A stretch of DNA of 64,000 nt from Cupriavidus pampae (GCF_914271485.1 NZ_CAJZAG010000005.1:124001-188000); one strand, 5' to 3'. Shown: positions 1 to 10,545, counted from the first letter of the stretch. Notes: generated by a model from the sequence alone, not told the origin. Program-made: numbers and translations.

Positions 1-108
1 CATCTCCGCCATATGAGGAGCGCCAGCCCGGCTGGCAAGACGCTCGAGGCGGACGACATCCAATTCGGTAAGAAAAAGCGAAGGGGCGGCCTGGTTCGTG
101 GATAACAT
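1..108 (-). CDS. rnk: Nucleoside diphosphate kinase regulator Rnk, N-terminal part (runs off the window)
   Basis: Only the first 36 codons are present, starting at ATG 108 on the minus strand behind a good ribosome site (GCAGGAGAAT, about 4 bases before the start). The peptide begins MLSTNQAAPSLFLTELDVVR and continues with LERLASRAGAPHMAEM. This matches the N-terminal region of Rnk/GreA-like regulators, where a short strand-forming LTELDVxRLxRL stretch leads the protein. Rnk binds RNA polymerase through a GreA-like fold and was named for its effect on nucleoside diphosphate kinase levels. The rest lies outside the window, so the C-terminal GreA/B-like domain cannot be checked. Confidence 0.72.
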   Translation of the reverse strand, partial: MLSTNQAAPSLFLTELDVVRLERLASRAGAPHMAEM

Positions 109-464
109 GGCATTCTCCTGCGGGCGAGCGCATTGCGCCGTGCGCGGATGTCGAAAGCCGGGCGCGGCGACGGGTCAGAACAGAGGGTCGGTATTCAACG
201 TTGACGTACCGGAGCGGGTATTGCCGGATGCCCGGCCCCGCTCAGAATCCCAGTGGGGGATCAGTAAGTCGGGGACCGGGCTCCGTCAAGCGGAGCGCTG
301 ACCTGGGAGAGAACGATTGCCATGGCACACACGCGTGTCGACAGCGTTCGCGCGGGGCGAACGACCGTACTCGACAGCGATGGGTATGCGTGGTGCATAG
401 GGCGACGGACTCTGAGAAAGTGAGGAGCGAACCAGGCCGATGCTAGCACATCGGCGCCAGGTGC
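109..464. other. Intergenic stretch between rnk and the chemotaxis receptor
   Basis: 356 bases with no convincing gene. Short open frames on both strands are Arg/Gly/Pro-rich and lack ribosome sites. The 5' leader and promoter of rnk must lie in its left part. The only structured element seen is the dyad at 436-455. Confidence 0.5.
436..455 (-). terminator. Hairpin just downstream of the chemotaxis receptor gene
   Basis: GCCGATG and CATCGGC form a perfect 7-bp stem with a 6-nt loop, 9 bases after the stop codon of the receptor on the minus strand. No T-run follows, so it may be only a 3'-end-stabilising hairpin. Confidence 0.35.
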
Positions 465-2024
465 TTACGCGAATTGGCCTGCGGTCTTGAAGTACATCAC
501 ATCGTCCTTCATGCCGACTGCCTGTTCGCGCAGAGACTGTGCTGCAGCGGAAGACTCTTCGACCAGCGCCGCATTTTGCTGAGTCACCTGGTCGATCTGG
601 GCAATGGCAAGACTCACCTGTTCGAGGTTCTTGCTTTGCTCGTCGGATGCCGCGGAAATCTCGCTGATGATGTCTGAGACGCGTGCGATTGCCGTGCTGA
701 TCCGCTCCATTCCAGCACTGACATGCTCGGCCTGGCGAGCGCCGACTTCCACCTTCCCAGTCGACGTCTCAATCAGCTCCTTGATTTCCTTGGCTGCGCC
801 AGACGCCCTTTGCGCGAGCGATCGTACCTCGCCGGCGACAACCGCGAAGCCTCTACCTTGCTCACCAGCACGTGCCGCTTCGACTGCAGCATTGAGCGCC
901 AGAATATTCGTCTGAAAGGCGATGCCTTCGATCATGCCGGTGATCTCTGCAATCTTCCTCGACTCGGCACTCACCTCATTGACAGTCTGCACCATCGCGG
1001 CCACATCGGTGCGCCCGGACTCCGTCATCTCTCTGGCACTTCCCGCGAGGGAAGTCGCCTGACGCGCATGCTCGGCATTCTGATTCACCGTTTCCGTCAG
1101 TTCAACCATGCTGGCTGCAGTCTGCTCGATCGAAGCAGCCTGCTGTTCAGTGCGGGAGGACAGATCCATATTGCCGGATGCGATTTGTCCGGCGGCGCTG
1201 GCGACTGCCACGCTGGCCGTTCGGATATTTCCGACCGTGCCACCGAGCTTGTCGTTCATGTCCTTCAGGGACTGCAACAGCTCACCAGTCTCGTCCGTGG
1301 ACGTCACCACGATGTCGCTGGACAAGTCACCATCGGCCACGCGACGCGACACGCTGACGGCCTGTGCCAGCGGACCGCTGATGCTGCGCGTCAGGAAGTA
1401 CGCACAGATGATCCCAAGGACCAGGATGAGTCCTTCGAGCACGAACAGCAGCGTGCGGCTTTGAGCGGCAACGCCATCGATCTCCTTGGCGGTATCGTCA
1501 ATGGTCCGTCGCTGCATTTCCACCAGCTCGCGCATGGCGCCCTGATAGGCGTTTGCCGCCGGGGTGAACACCTTGTCCAGAAGACGCGTGGCTTCATCGA
1601 CATTGCCAGCAGCCTTGGCCTTGTTGATCTCATCGCGAGAACTCAAGTAGGCCTTCCGAAATTCGCCGAGCTTGCCGAACAGCGCCTTTTCTTCCTCGCT
1701 GGAAAGCAGGGTCTCCACCTGTTTCTGAAGCTCGCCTGAGCTCTTGGACGAAGCCACTGCCTCTTCGGCGAAATATGGGCCCAGCGCGGGATCACTACTC
1801 TTCGCGATCGCGCTAGTACGTCGGATGCCCGATGCCAGATTGGCATACCAATCGCCAATCAGTCGCTCCTTGAGGAGCGGCACCTTCATCATTTCGCGCG
1901 TCGAAGCTGCAACGTTGTCGAGCCGCCAGATGGCAATAGCAGTAATCGCAATGGAAAATGCCAAAATCAAAGCGAAGCCAAGTGCCAGTCGCTTGCCTAT
2001 CTTCATGTTGCCGATGAACGCCAT
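465..2024 (-). CDS. Methyl-accepting chemotaxis protein
   Basis: 519-residue transmembrane chemoreceptor that relays periplasmic stimuli to CheA/CheW. TM1 is at about residues 13-33, followed by a roughly 155-residue four-helix-bundle periplasmic sensor. TM2 lies around 190-212, then a HAMP linker and a long coiled-coil signalling domain. The signalling hairpin tip reads [20 protein letters not shown], the signature of the family. The C-terminus ends TAGQFA and lacks a CheR-docking pentapeptide. An alternative start is Met7. It is monocistronic, with no che genes nearby, and the ligand cannot be inferred. Confidence 0.95.
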   Translation of the reverse strand: MAFIGNMKIGKRLALGFALILAFSIAITAIAIWRLDNVAASTREMMKVPLLKERLIGDWYANLASGIRRTSAIAKSSDPALGPYFAEEAVASSKSSGELQKQVETLLSSEEEKALFGKLGEFRKAYLSSRDEINKAKAAGNVDEATRLLDKVFTPAANAYQGAMRELVEMQRRTIDDTAKEIDGVAAQSRTLLFVLEGLILVLGIICAYFLTRSISGPLAQAVSVSRRVADGDLSSDIVVTSTDETGELLQSLKDMNDKLGGTVGNIRTASVAVASAAGQIASGNMDLSSRTEQQAASIEQTAASMVELTETVNQNAEHARQATSLAGSAREMTESGRTDVAAMVQTVNEVSAESRKIAEITGMIEGIAFQTNILALNAAVEAARAGEQGRGFAVVAGEVRSLAQRASGAAKEIKELIETSTGKVEVGARQAEHVSAGMERISTAIARVSDIISEISAASDEQSKNLEQVSLAIAQIDQVTQQNAALVEESSAAAQSLREQAVGMKDDVMYFKTAGQFA

Positions 2025-2229
2025 TTTTCCCCCGTTTCCCCTACGCCGTCAGCGATAGGTCCTATTTGGTTTTTATCTGCCCTGCCGCGTAGTTGACGCG
2101 CAAGGTGAGCACTGTCGATTGCAGAACGGCTTTCCAAATGAGGTCCTTAACCCCAACTTTAGTGGGGTATAGATCGTGGCCAGATGGGATCGCTAACGGC
2201 GAGTGGCCAATGGGATACAAAGGGGCCTC

Positions 2230-2258
2230 GGGCCGCTCCCCGGGAAAGGGAGCGGCCC
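2230..2258 (-). terminator. Strong GC hairpin downstream of the metallophosphoesterase gene
   Basis: GGGCCGCTCCC and GGGAGCGGCCC form an 11-bp perfect stem with a 7-nt loop, about 27 bases beyond the stop of the minus-strand gene ending at 2286. A short CTTG/CTTA tetranucleotide run (about 2260-2280) lies between. There is no clear T-tract on the minus strand. Confidence 0.5.
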
Positions 2259-2285
2259 GCTTGCTTACTTGCTTGCTTGCGTCTA

Positions 2286-4484
2286 TCAGAACTTCGAAGG
2301 CTCGTTCGTCAAATCGGTCAGTTGATTCGACTTCAGATCGATCGAGAAATGACGCGTCGGTGCGCCGTTGGCGAGTTTCAGCAGGATGGCCATCAACGGC
2401 TTGAACCGGGCCTGATACAGCGCGGCCAGCGTGTTGTTGTTATTGACCTGATCGCCCGTCAGCGTGATGCTCGACGACGTGGCCTGCAGTGCCTGGGCGA
2501 CCAGCTTGTACTGACGCGCACGCGCTTCGGGGATATCTGCGAATGCGAGGTCGCCGGCGTTGGCCAGGCGCACAAAATCGCCGGCCAGATCCAGTGCCTT
2601 CCATTGGTCGAAGTCCGCGAGTTGCATGCCGTTGGCCTGCGCCAGCGCGCTTGCCTTGGCTTGTGCCGCGGCATAGTCGGTCGCGTACTGCGGATTGGCA
2701 ACGCCGGTGCCACCCGCTTCGGCGAGGCAGTTGAAGAACGCCGTCGACAGGTTGTTCTTCGTGCCGGTATTCGCCAGCTCCTTCAGCGTGACCGTGGTCT
2801 GCAACTGCGACAGGATCAGCATGTCCGACCCCGTCAGCGGGCTCTTGACGAGCTCGCGCATCTCGCAACGCCAGTCATCCTTCAACAAGCGCAGTCGCAC
2901 CAGCTCCGACATATAGCGCGTATTGAAGTCCGCGTAGTTCGTGGCATTGAGAATCGACGCGTCCCACAGCTCGCCGCCGCCCGGGATCATCGCCGGGAAA
3001 TCGGTGAAGTAGCGGTGCTCTTCGCGATAGTGCTCGAACAGTTCGTCGTAGCGCGGCACGTTGTCCAGCCGGACCGTCTGCACATCGATCACGTCGTTGC
3101 GGCCAATCGTCAGCACCTTGTAGGCCGGCACGTAGGCCGCCATGGACGGTGCCTGGATATTTACCAGCGCGTGCTTCGCATCGTAGTTGCGCACACCCGT
3201 GTCATTGAAGTGCATATGCCCACCCACGTGCACCTGCAGTCCAGTGTCCGCCAGCGCGCGCGTCACGTCCTCCTTCGGGCGACGCACCATCTGCATCTTG
3301 CCGGCGCCGAGCAGCGCAATGATGTCATCGGACGCGCCGTTGAAGAACTCGCTCATCGGGAAGTGGCTGAACGCCACGACCTGCTTGCCCGCGGCCTTGC
3401 CACGTGCCACGACATCCGTCAGCCACGTAATGACGTGCTGCTTGTGCGTGAGCATCATGTTGTAACCCGCATCGCCCGAGCCATTGAAGTCGTTCTGGCC
3501 GGCGCCGGTCGGCACATATACGTTGGCATCGATCCCCACGAGCCAGATGCCTTCCACGGGCTCGACCAGATAGGTGGTATCCGGCACCATCTTGCAGAAG
3601 GTGTAGGCCGGCTTCTTGTAGATGCCGCCAGTGCCCTCCTTGCAGATCTCGTATTGGCGATTGGACCAGTCGGCTTGTTGCAATGCCGTCTGCAGCGAGT
3701 AATTCGCCTGCGAGTATTTGCTATACGGCGTTTCGAAGTAGCGGTTCGATGCCTTCGGCATCAGACCGTGTTGTTCGATCGCGTTCATGATGGTGGCGTA
3801 GCCGCCTTCCTGAATCTCCTCGGTGCAATAGCTGGTATTGACCTTGGCCCACTGGCCCGAATAACCGGTCGAGCAATCGGCATTGCCACCGCGGCTGAAG
3901 ATCGGTTGCGGAAAACCTACGCGACCATTGGTGGTGTCGATACCCAGAAAGTCCGTCTTGCCGCCAGCGCGCGCGAGTGGGCGGTTCGGATCGTGATTGC
4001 CGGGAGCCGCAAAGAACTGAATACCGTATCGCTCGGTGTACTGATCCAGCACCTTCTTGAGACCGCGCATGTGAACGGGCTGGCCATCATCGGAGAAGTC
4101 GCCGGGCAGCGCGATCAGCTTGATGCCACGCGCCACTGCGTCGTCGAGCGCGGCGAGAAACGCAAAGTAGTTCTCGTTGAACAGGCGCGTCGACGTCATC
4201 TGCGCCTGCATCAGGCGGATGGTCGCGTTACGGCCAGACTTGCTGTTCGGCACGCCAGGAAAAGAACCATCCTGAAATGTTGCGTACACATCGTGGAAAT
4301 GAATGTCCGGCATAAAGGCGACTTGGGTCGTCACCACTTGAGCCGGCTTGTCCGGCGTCTGCGGATTGCTCGCCGGCGGAACACCCGCGTTGGTGTTGTC
4401 ATCGCTGCCGCAAGCGGCAAGCAACATCGACGACGCAAGCGCTAGCGCGGCCAACGGACGGAGTAACGGATTCTTTTGGGTCAT
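2286..4484 (-). CDS. Secreted lipoprotein of the calcineurin-like metallophosphoesterase family
   Basis: 732 residues. The N-terminus carries a lipoprotein signal ending LLAAC (Cys25), so the protein is probably anchored in a membrane facing the periplasm or outside. The dinuclear-metal phosphoesterase motifs appear in order: D60-x-H62 (PDIH), GD at 128-129, GNHD at 162-165, a HFPMSEF histidine and GGHMHFND near residues 410-430. It should hydrolyse phosphomono- or diesters. The C-terminal roughly 250 residues are not part of the core fold and I do not recognise them. Two PhoX-type phosphatases lie 12-17 kb away. It appears to be monocistronic. Confidence 0.88.
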   Translation of the reverse strand: MTQKNPLLRPLAALALASSMLLAACGSDDNTNAGVPPASNPQTPDKPAQVVTTQVAFMPDIHFHDVYATFQDGSFPGVPNSKSGRNATIRLMQAQMTSTRLFNENYFAFLAALDDAVARGIKLIALPGDFSDDGQPVHMRGLKKVLDQYTERYGIQFFAAPGNHDPNRPLARAGGKTDFLGIDTTNGRVGFPQPIFSRGGNADCSTGYSGQWAKVNTSYCTEEIQEGGYATIMNAIEQHGLMPKASNRYFETPYSKYSQANYSLQTALQQADWSNRQYEICKEGTGGIYKKPAYTFCKMVPDTTYLVEPVEGIWLVGIDANVYVPTGAGQNDFNGSGDAGYNMMLTHKQHVITWLTDVVARGKAAGKQVVAFSHFPMSEFFNGASDDIIALLGAGKMQMVRRPKEDVTRALADTGLQVHVGGHMHFNDTGVRNYDAKHALVNIQAPSMAAYVPAYKVLTIGRNDVIDVQTVRLDNVPRYDELFEHYREEHRYFTDFPAMIPGGGELWDASILNATNYADFNTRYMSELVRLRLLKDDWRCEMRELVKSPLTGSDMLILSQLQTTVTLKELANTGTKNNLSTAFFNCLAEAGGTGVANPQYATDYAAAQAKASALAQANGMQLADFDQWKALDLAGDFVRLANAGDLAFADIPEARARQYKLVAQALQATSSSITLTGDQVNNNNTLAALYQARFKPLMAILLKLANGAPTRHFSIDLKSNQLTDLTNEPSKF

Positions 4485-4598
4485 GCGACTCTCTTGTTCA
4501 CATCTTCTGACCTGCGCGGTTGCACCCTTCGGGCGCAGGGGCTCAAAAAGCCAGCCGATGATAGAGAGCGAAAGTGACGTAACGGTGACTCTATGTTT

Positions 4599-7388
4599 CT
4601 AATGTTCGTCGAGCGCGCCAGCGAAGACCGTGGTCACGCGTTTGGGGTCGATGTACTTGCGGATCGCCGCGTTGACCGAGCCGACCGTGGCCTTGCGCAC
4701 GCGCTGCGCCTGCTCGGCCGTGAAAGCCATGGTGTGGCCGGCGTACAGCTGATCGGCTAGCGTCTGCGCCAGCACGCTATCGCGCGTGAGACCGATGATG
4801 GCCTGCTCAACCAGGCCGCTCTTTCCATCGGCCAGCTCCTGCTCCGTAACGCCGTCCCTCACGAAGCGCGCCAGTTCCTCGCTGGTCGCGCGCTTGATGC
4901 GCGCGAGGTTGCGTGGCGCGAACGAGGCCCGCATCGTGAAGCTCCCCGCCGTGTCGATTGCGCCTACCTGCAGCGAGCTGCCCGCCGAATAACTGATGCC
5001 ATCGCGTTGGCGAATCCGTTCGGACAATCTGCCACGTAACGGATTGCCACCATAGATGCGGTTGGCGATGGCGAGATCCGCGTAGTCCTGAGAGGCCGTG
5101 GTCATGGAGATCGGCATACGGGCAAGGTAAATCGCACTGGCGTTGTCGGTGGTTTGCACGGTCAACGTCGCCGGTGCAATCGCGCGATAGGGCCGATCGA
5201 TGCGGGTGTAGGGCTCGGGCGCGTTCCAGTCTCCAAACAGACTTTCGAGCTGCGTTTTCGCGACATCCACGTCGACGTCCCCCACCAGTGCCAATTGCGC
5301 GTGGCTGGTGCCGTAGAAGCGCCGATGAAAATCGCGGACATCGTCGATACTCGCGGCGCTATAGCCAGCGATGCCCTCCTTCTGATCCGCGACGTGGCGC
5401 GGGTCGCCCGGCACATAGGGGCTACCGTGACGATCCATCGTGACGGTAGCCAGCGTGCCAGGGGCATTACCAGAGCGTTCAATCTCCGCGATGCGGATCT
5501 GCTTGATGTCGTCCAGTTGACGCGGGTCCAGCGTGGGGTTGCGCAGGATGTCACGCAAGACGGCGAGAAAAGCGGGAAGCTGATCGCGATGTGTCTCGAA
5601 CTGAATCGTCGTGCGATCGGCCTGCGCGCTAATCCGGACCGTGGACTTAAGCATGGCCAACGCATCGGCTAATTGCTGCCGGTCGCGAGCACCCGCGCCG
5701 CGCATCAGCATGGCAGCCGTCAATGCCGCGGCGGGCGCTCTACCCTTGAGGCTGTCGACGGTACCCATGTTCAGCATCATCACGCCGGTCACGGTGTTGG
5801 CGCGCGTTGGGCGACTGAGCATGGATAACTTCATGCCATTGGCGAGCGTGAAGCGCTGCGTGTGCGCCTCGATGTTCTCCGGCGTTGGGGCGAACGGTGG
5901 CGGTGGTGCTGCTACGGGCTTGCCGTGATAGCCATCGAGCAGGCGCGCGAGATCGACCGGCGGTGGCATCTCCACGCGTTGAGGTTGATCCACCAGGATC
6001 AACCGGCCCTCCGTGCGATTCGCGCGCCGCAGGTATTGCGCGGCCACACGCTGCAGATCCTCCAGACGTACGCTCTCCACGCGATCGCGCAGAAGAAACA
6101 GCAGGCGCCAGTCTCCCCAAGCAATCGTTTCAGACAATTGAAGGGTCAGCGTATCGGGGTTCTTGAACGCGTCCTCGATGGCATTGCGCATCTCAACGCG
6201 CACACGTTCCAGCTCGACCTCCGAGACCGGACGCGCGGCGAGCCCTTCCACCTGCTCGACCAGCGCGTCGCGCGCCTGGTCCAGCGATTGCCCTTTGGGG
6301 ACTTCGGCGAGGAACAGCACCGTGCCGGGGTCGCGCATCGCATCTATCGATGCGGACACGCTGGCGGCCTTCTTCGTTTCGACCAGAGTCTTCTCCAGTC
6401 GCCCGCCGGATGGCCCCGCGAACACCTGAAGCAAAAGCCACATCGGCACAGCATCGGGATGCGCGGCCTGCGGCACGTGATACATCTCGCCGATAAGCTG
6501 CGTGTCGCCGGGCCGGCGCAGTGTCACGAGGCGCTCTCCCTCCTGCGCGGGCTCGGCCGTGACCGCGGCAACCGGCGTGCGCGTAGGACGTGGAATCGGG
6601 CCAAAGTAGGTGGAGATGGTGGCGAGCACCCATGCGGGGTCGAATGTGCCGCCGATCACCAGCACCGCGTTATCGGGTTGGTAGTGGCGTTGATAGAACG
6701 CGCGCAGCAATGGAATCGAGACGTTCTCCAGATCCTTGCGCGTGCCGATCGTGGCCTTGCCATAGGGATGCCAGTTGTAGGCAGCGGCATTCATGGCCTG
6801 AAGCATCACCCTATCCGGCCGCGTTTGCCCAATCTCCATCTCGTTGAGCACCACGGGCATTTCGCTGCGCAGGTCGGCCGCTTCGATGCGGCTGTTCACC
6901 ATGCGATCTGCTTCCATGCTGAGGATCCAATCGAGATTGTCCTCACTGGAAGGAAACGTCGCGAAGTAGTTGGTGCGATCGACCGAGGTGGTGCCGTTGG
7001 CGATCATGCCGCGACGGGCGAATTCCTCACGGAGCGCAGTGGCGGTCAACCTGCTGGTGCCCTTGAACTGCATGTGCTCGAGCAGGTGAGCCATGCCGGC
7101 CTCGCCCAGGCCTTCATCCCGACTGCCAACGAGGTATGTGATGTTGACTGTCGTACGGGGAATCGCGTCGTCCGGCGCCAGCAGGATGCGCAAACCGTTG
7201 GGCAACCGGTATTCGGTAACGCCCTCGACGGAGGTGACCCGCGTGTACGACGCGTCGGTGGTGTCTGTGCCCGCCGTTGTAGCCGACGCCGCGAGGACTG
7301 AACTTGCCCCTCCCAATGTGAAGATGCAGGCAAGCAGCAAGCTGATCGCTCGACACACGATGGCCCTCCCCAAACGCTGCGGAATCAC
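4599..7388 (-). CDS. Exported M16 (pitrilysin-like) zinc metallopeptidase
   Basis: 929 residues with a Sec signal peptide (hydrophobic stretch at about 14-34). The inverted zinc motif HLLEH is at 101-105. The third ligand is expected at the Glu of VVLNEMEIGQ, about 75 residues later. The sequence continues as two tandem M16 halves, with the second, catalytically silent half starting near residue 490 (FTLANGMKLSMLSRP). Such proteins degrade peptides in the periplasm within a clamshell chamber. The start used is GTG 7388; no ATG lies between it and the signal peptide. It is encoded alone between the autotransporter and the phosphoesterase genes. Confidence 0.92.
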   Translation of the reverse strand: MIPQRLGRAIVCRAISLLLACIFTLGGASSVLAASATTAGTDTTDASYTRVTSVEGVTEYRLPNGLRILLAPDDAIPRTTVNITYLVGSRDEGLGEAGMAHLLEHMQFKGTSRLTATALREEFARRGMIANGTTSVDRTNYFATFPSSEDNLDWILSMEADRMVNSRIEAADLRSEMPVVLNEMEIGQTRPDRVMLQAMNAAAYNWHPYGKATIGTRKDLENVSIPLLRAFYQRHYQPDNAVLVIGGTFDPAWVLATISTYFGPIPRPTRTPVAAVTAEPAQEGERLVTLRRPGDTQLIGEMYHVPQAAHPDAVPMWLLLQVFAGPSGGRLEKTLVETKKAASVSASIDAMRDPGTVLFLAEVPKGQSLDQARDALVEQVEGLAARPVSEVELERVRVEMRNAIEDAFKNPDTLTLQLSETIAWGDWRLLFLLRDRVESVRLEDLQRVAAQYLRRANRTEGRLILVDQPQRVEMPPPVDLARLLDGYHGKPVAAPPPPFAPTPENIEAHTQRFTLANGMKLSMLSRPTRANTVTGVMMLNMGTVDSLKGRAPAAALTAAMLMRGAGARDRQQLADALAMLKSTVRISAQADRTTIQFETHRDQLPAFLAVLRDILRNPTLDPRQLDDIKQIRIAEIERSGNAPGTLATVTMDRHGSPYVPGDPRHVADQKEGIAGYSAASIDDVRDFHRRFYGTSHAQLALVGDVDVDVAKTQLESLFGDWNAPEPYTRIDRPYRAIAPATLTVQTTDNASAIYLARMPISMTTASQDYADLAIANRIYGGNPLRGRLSERIRQRDGISYSAGSSLQVGAIDTAGSFTMRASFAPRNLARIKRATSEELARFVRDGVTEQELADGKSGLVEQAIIGLTRDSVLAQTLADQLYAGHTMAFTAEQAQRVRKATVGSVNAAIRKYIDPKRVTTVFAGALDEH

Positions 7389-7462
7389 ACTCTGTCGAGT
7401 GTGCGGGCACGCCTCCGCAAAGGGAATTTAGTTTTTTCAGCGCCGTATTAACTGGATTTAGC

Positions 7463-7484
7463 GCCACGCCCCGGAGGGCGCGGC
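7463..7484 (-). terminator. Hairpin downstream of the autotransporter gene
   Basis: GCCACGCCC and GGGCGCGGC pair over 9 bp (one G-T) around a 4-nt loop, 11-32 bases after the stop on the minus strand. No T-run follows. Confidence 0.35.
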
Positions 7485-7494
7485 CCGACTACGC

Positions 7495-10374
7495 TTACCA
7501 CTTCACACGGAAGCCCAGCTTGGCGCCGATCGCGTTGCTATCGCCAAAGTCCTGCAGGCTGGTACGCGCCAGCAGTTCACCGTAGACCGTATAGCGGTCA
7601 TCATCCCAGTTCAGCGATGCACCCACGCCGAGTCCTGCCCATAGTGCCTGCTCCTTGCTGACCACGCTCAGATTCGAGACGCGGGCCGCTGTGCCGTTCA
7701 GGAAGTCGTAGTACAGGTTGGAGATGCCGTACACGTGCGAGCGACGCGTCTTGCCATTGCCGGCAGTCCACTTGGTTTCGTGATCCAGCGACACACCAAG
7801 GCGCGACACCAGGCTATTGCCGTTCTCGCGCGATACCGTCGCACCGTACTGATCGGTGAACGCATCAAAGCGGACCTGCGACCATGCCAGTTGCGCCTGC
7901 GGCGTGACCGACCAGTCGCCGCCCAGCGGCAGTCGATGACCGGCTTCCACGCTGGTAGCCACGCCGTTGCCGCGATTGCCATTGGCCAGCTTGGTGCTCA
8001 GCGTGGATGAGCGGATATCGGTGTCGTACCAACTCACCGTGGCACGTGCATCTACGTAGGCGCCATTGGTGCCGTACCACGTGGCCGTAGCGCCCACGCC
8101 GTAGCCGGTGGCATCGATCGACCCTTGCCCGAACATCGACGAGACATTGGAGTTGGCAATGCCGTAGTGGAAGGTCGGACCCACCACCAGCGTGCCGGCC
8201 TGATTCTCGACGACCGGTGCATCCACACCGCCCTCGAACTTCCACATGCGCACGTTGTAGCTGGCGGCGGTCGTGCTGGTGGAGGGATCGATATGGGTGT
8301 TCGACCCCTCTACGCGCGCCCAGGCACCGCGGCCGATGATTGGCTTGCCGGCATCCTGCTCGGCTTGCACGGCGGCACTGGGCGACCACGAGCGGTTGCC
8401 CACGCGCTGCTGAAGCGTGCCGAGTTCATTGAAGCGTTGCAGTACGCTGGCGTACGCCTCGTACAACGGCACGGTTGGCGCCAGCAGTGGCGTGGCGGCG
8501 GCGGCTGCGGGGGTCGTGGCCGAATTGCTTGCGGACAGCGCGTCGGACACGGACGACCGCAGATACCAGTCACCGTCGGTCGGGGTGGCGACGCCGTTCT
8601 TGACCAGACGATACGCATACGCGCCTGCCACCACGGCCTGCTGGCCCTGGAACGTGTAGTCGCCCGCCAGCGTGAAGGTCGCGTTGGAAGCGCCCTGCAC
8701 GTCGATTACCTTGATGCCTTCCACGGTAAGGGCTCCGTTGCCGCCAACCTTGACGGCGCGGATCTGGCTGGTGCCAGACGTGTCCCCGGTCACCACGAGG
8801 CGGCCGGAGGGCGATGCATCGTCGCCGAACACGGTGTTCACACGCACCGTGCCGCCATTGCCAACGTAGTTGCCGGCAACGGTCAGAACGCCCGAGCCGC
8901 CGCCCGGCGTCACCGTGCCGCTGTTCGTGACGTTGCCGAAGATGGTGCCGGTACCGGACAACGTGCCGGCTGCGGCAACCGTCACCGGGCTCGTAATCGA
9001 GCCATCGACGGCCAGCGTGCCGAGGTTGATCGTAGTCGGGCCGGTGTACGTGCTGGCCGCAGACAGCGTCGTTGTGCCGGTACCGTTTTGCGTCAGGGCG
9101 CCGACGCCAGAGACGACGCCGCCGTAGGTATAAGCGTCGGAGCGATTGAACGCGAGCGTGGCGCCTGTGTTGACGACGACATTGCCAGCGAGACTGCCGC
9201 TGGTGCCGCCGTTACCGATCTGCAGCGTGCCCTGATCAACGGTCCATGGCGCGGCAACCGTGCCGGTACCGGTCAGCGCCCAAGTGCTGGTGCCGGTCTT
9301 GACGAAGGTGTCGAAGAATCGGTACTGCGCGGTGTCACCGATCGAGGAGACGTCGAACACGCTATCGGTAGCGCCGCCGAGACGGAAGGTGTCGTTAGCG
9401 CCCGAACCCGCGACAACGTTGCCGACGATATTCGAGCCCGCGCGCAATTCGAGCGTGGCGCGGCCCGCGCCGGTGGCGAACTCGATCGCATTGGCGTAGC
9501 CGGTGCCCGCGCGAATGGTGCCGGAGTTGATCACCGTGAGCGTTCCGGTCGCCGACGACACGGCTACTGCCGTATTGCCAGCACCAGCTTCGAGCAGGCC
9601 AAGATTCTCTACCGTAGCGGTGCCACCACCCTGCGCAACTACAGCGCGGCCTCCGGTCTGGCCGACGCCGCCGCGAATAGTCCCCTGGTTAATCAGGCTT
9701 CCGTTAAGGGTGTTTGTGAAGGTGACACCCGCTCCTCCAGAACCACCGTTGCCATCGCCCCCGACGATCAGCCCCGTAGCCGAGTTCACGAGGGTAGCGC
9801 CAACGCCGAGTTGCACGCCGGCGCCGCCATTGGCAGCCGTCGCGTTACCTCCCTTGATCGAACCATTGTTGACGAGGTCTGTGTTGTTCAACACCGAAAT
9901 CGCCGAGGTTGCCGCCGTGCCAGCTACCGTCGAGTCGCCCCCGGTAACGGTGCCATTAATGATGGCGGTCCCGCCACCGGACAGAAGCATTGCGTTTGCG
10001 CCGGCGTCGGCGGCGGCGGCGAACGTCCCGTTGAATGTCAGTGGATACACGGCGGAAGTGCCGTAGTTGCCGAGGCTCCCTGTCTTGGTCAAGACGAAGC
10101 CATTGGTATCGATGGTGATCGGCTTGCCAGGCGCGCTGGTGCCCCACACCCCGCTCGGCAACGTGACATTAGCGCTGAGGCGGATGGTGGCACTGCTATC
10201 CGGATCCGCATTGGCAGCTGTGACGGCCGCTTGCAACTCGGCAAGGCCGGAGGCGAAGTACTCGGCCGCCGATGCGCCAAGCGGAAACAACAACGCGACA
10301 GCAACGGTAATAGAAGACGCCTTCGGCGCGCGCCGGTTGGCACGCGCAATTCCACGACAAAAATTGGACTTCAC
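7495..10374 (-). CDS. Type V autotransporter (AT-A) with beta-helix passenger
   Basis: 959 residues, start GTG 10374 behind AGGGGT. A long signal peptide ends around ASAAEYF. The passenger is a Gly/Thr/Asn-rich beta-helix with recurring NxGTIxGG and TLSGTGTIFGNVTNSGTVTP units, the autotransporter-associated beta-strand repeat. From about residue 690 a 12-stranded outer-membrane beta-barrel follows and ends KLGFRVKW, with the aromatic last residue needed for BAM insertion. No protease triad was noticed in the passenger, so an adhesin or structural surface protein is more likely than an enzyme. It stands alone. Confidence 0.92.
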   Translation of the reverse strand: MKSNFCRGIARANRRAPKASSITVAVALLFPLGASAAEYFASGLAELQAAVTAANADPDSSATIRLSANVTLPSGVWGTSAPGKPITIDTNGFVLTKTGSLGNYGTSAVYPLTFNGTFAAAADAGANAMLLSGGGTAIINGTVTGGDSTVAGTAATSAISVLNNTDLVNNGSIKGGNATAANGGAGVQLGVGATLVNSATGLIVGGDGNGGSGGAGVTFTNTLNGSLINQGTIRGGVGQTGGRAVVAQGGGTATVENLGLLEAGAGNTAVAVSSATGTLTVINSGTIRAGTGYANAIEFATGAGRATLELRAGSNIVGNVVAGSGANDTFRLGGATDSVFDVSSIGDTAQYRFFDTFVKTGTSTWALTGTGTVAAPWTVDQGTLQIGNGGTSGSLAGNVVVNTGATLAFNRSDAYTYGGVVSGVGALTQNGTGTTTLSAASTYTGPTTINLGTLAVDGSITSPVTVAAAGTLSGTGTIFGNVTNSGTVTPGGGSGVLTVAGNYVGNGGTVRVNTVFGDDASPSGRLVVTGDTSGTSQIRAVKVGGNGALTVEGIKVIDVQGASNATFTLAGDYTFQGQQAVVAGAYAYRLVKNGVATPTDGDWYLRSSVSDALSASNSATTPAAAAATPLLAPTVPLYEAYASVLQRFNELGTLQQRVGNRSWSPSAAVQAEQDAGKPIIGRGAWARVEGSNTHIDPSTSTTAASYNVRMWKFEGGVDAPVVENQAGTLVVGPTFHYGIANSNVSSMFGQGSIDATGYGVGATATWYGTNGAYVDARATVSWYDTDIRSSTLSTKLANGNRGNGVATSVEAGHRLPLGGDWSVTPQAQLAWSQVRFDAFTDQYGATVSRENGNSLVSRLGVSLDHETKWTAGNGKTRRSHVYGISNLYYDFLNGTAARVSNLSVVSKEQALWAGLGVGASLNWDDDRYTVYGELLARTSLQDFGDSNAIGAKLGFRVKW

Positions 10375-10545
10375 TGACTACCCCTTATTTGTATTGTTAT
10401 TGCTACATGTACTGCGGGGCAGATGTTAGATCACATTGTGAAGGTATGTAAGTGCTTCAAAACCTCCCGTGGCAGTACTAACACGGTTGGGAATATCCCC
10501 GTTGCGAAAAGGGTCTGGAACGCACTATCGGTGCCATTGCGAAAT

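Noticed and set aside
201..446. Small plus-strand open frame between rnk and the receptor
   Set aside because: No ribosome site; Arg/Ser-rich translation without structure, and an equally long frame on the other strand.
723..1739. Long open frame opposite the chemotaxis receptor
   Set aside because: It is the antisense shadow of a clear receptor gene; the translation is His/Arg/Leu-rich with no family resemblance and no ribosome site.
2184..4445. 753-codon open frame opposite the metallophosphoesterase
   Set aside because: An antisense shadow caused by high GC at third positions; the true gene shows lipobox and all phosphoesterase motifs.
4530..4550. Hairpin with a CTTCGG loop as terminator of the M16 gene
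   Set aside because: The stem contains a mismatch, no T-run follows on the minus strand, and it lies in the leader of the next gene.
8125..10377. 750-codon open frame opposite the autotransporter
   Set aside because: Shadow frame with low-complexity Arg/Gly/Ala sequence; the opposite strand has a complete autotransporter architecture.
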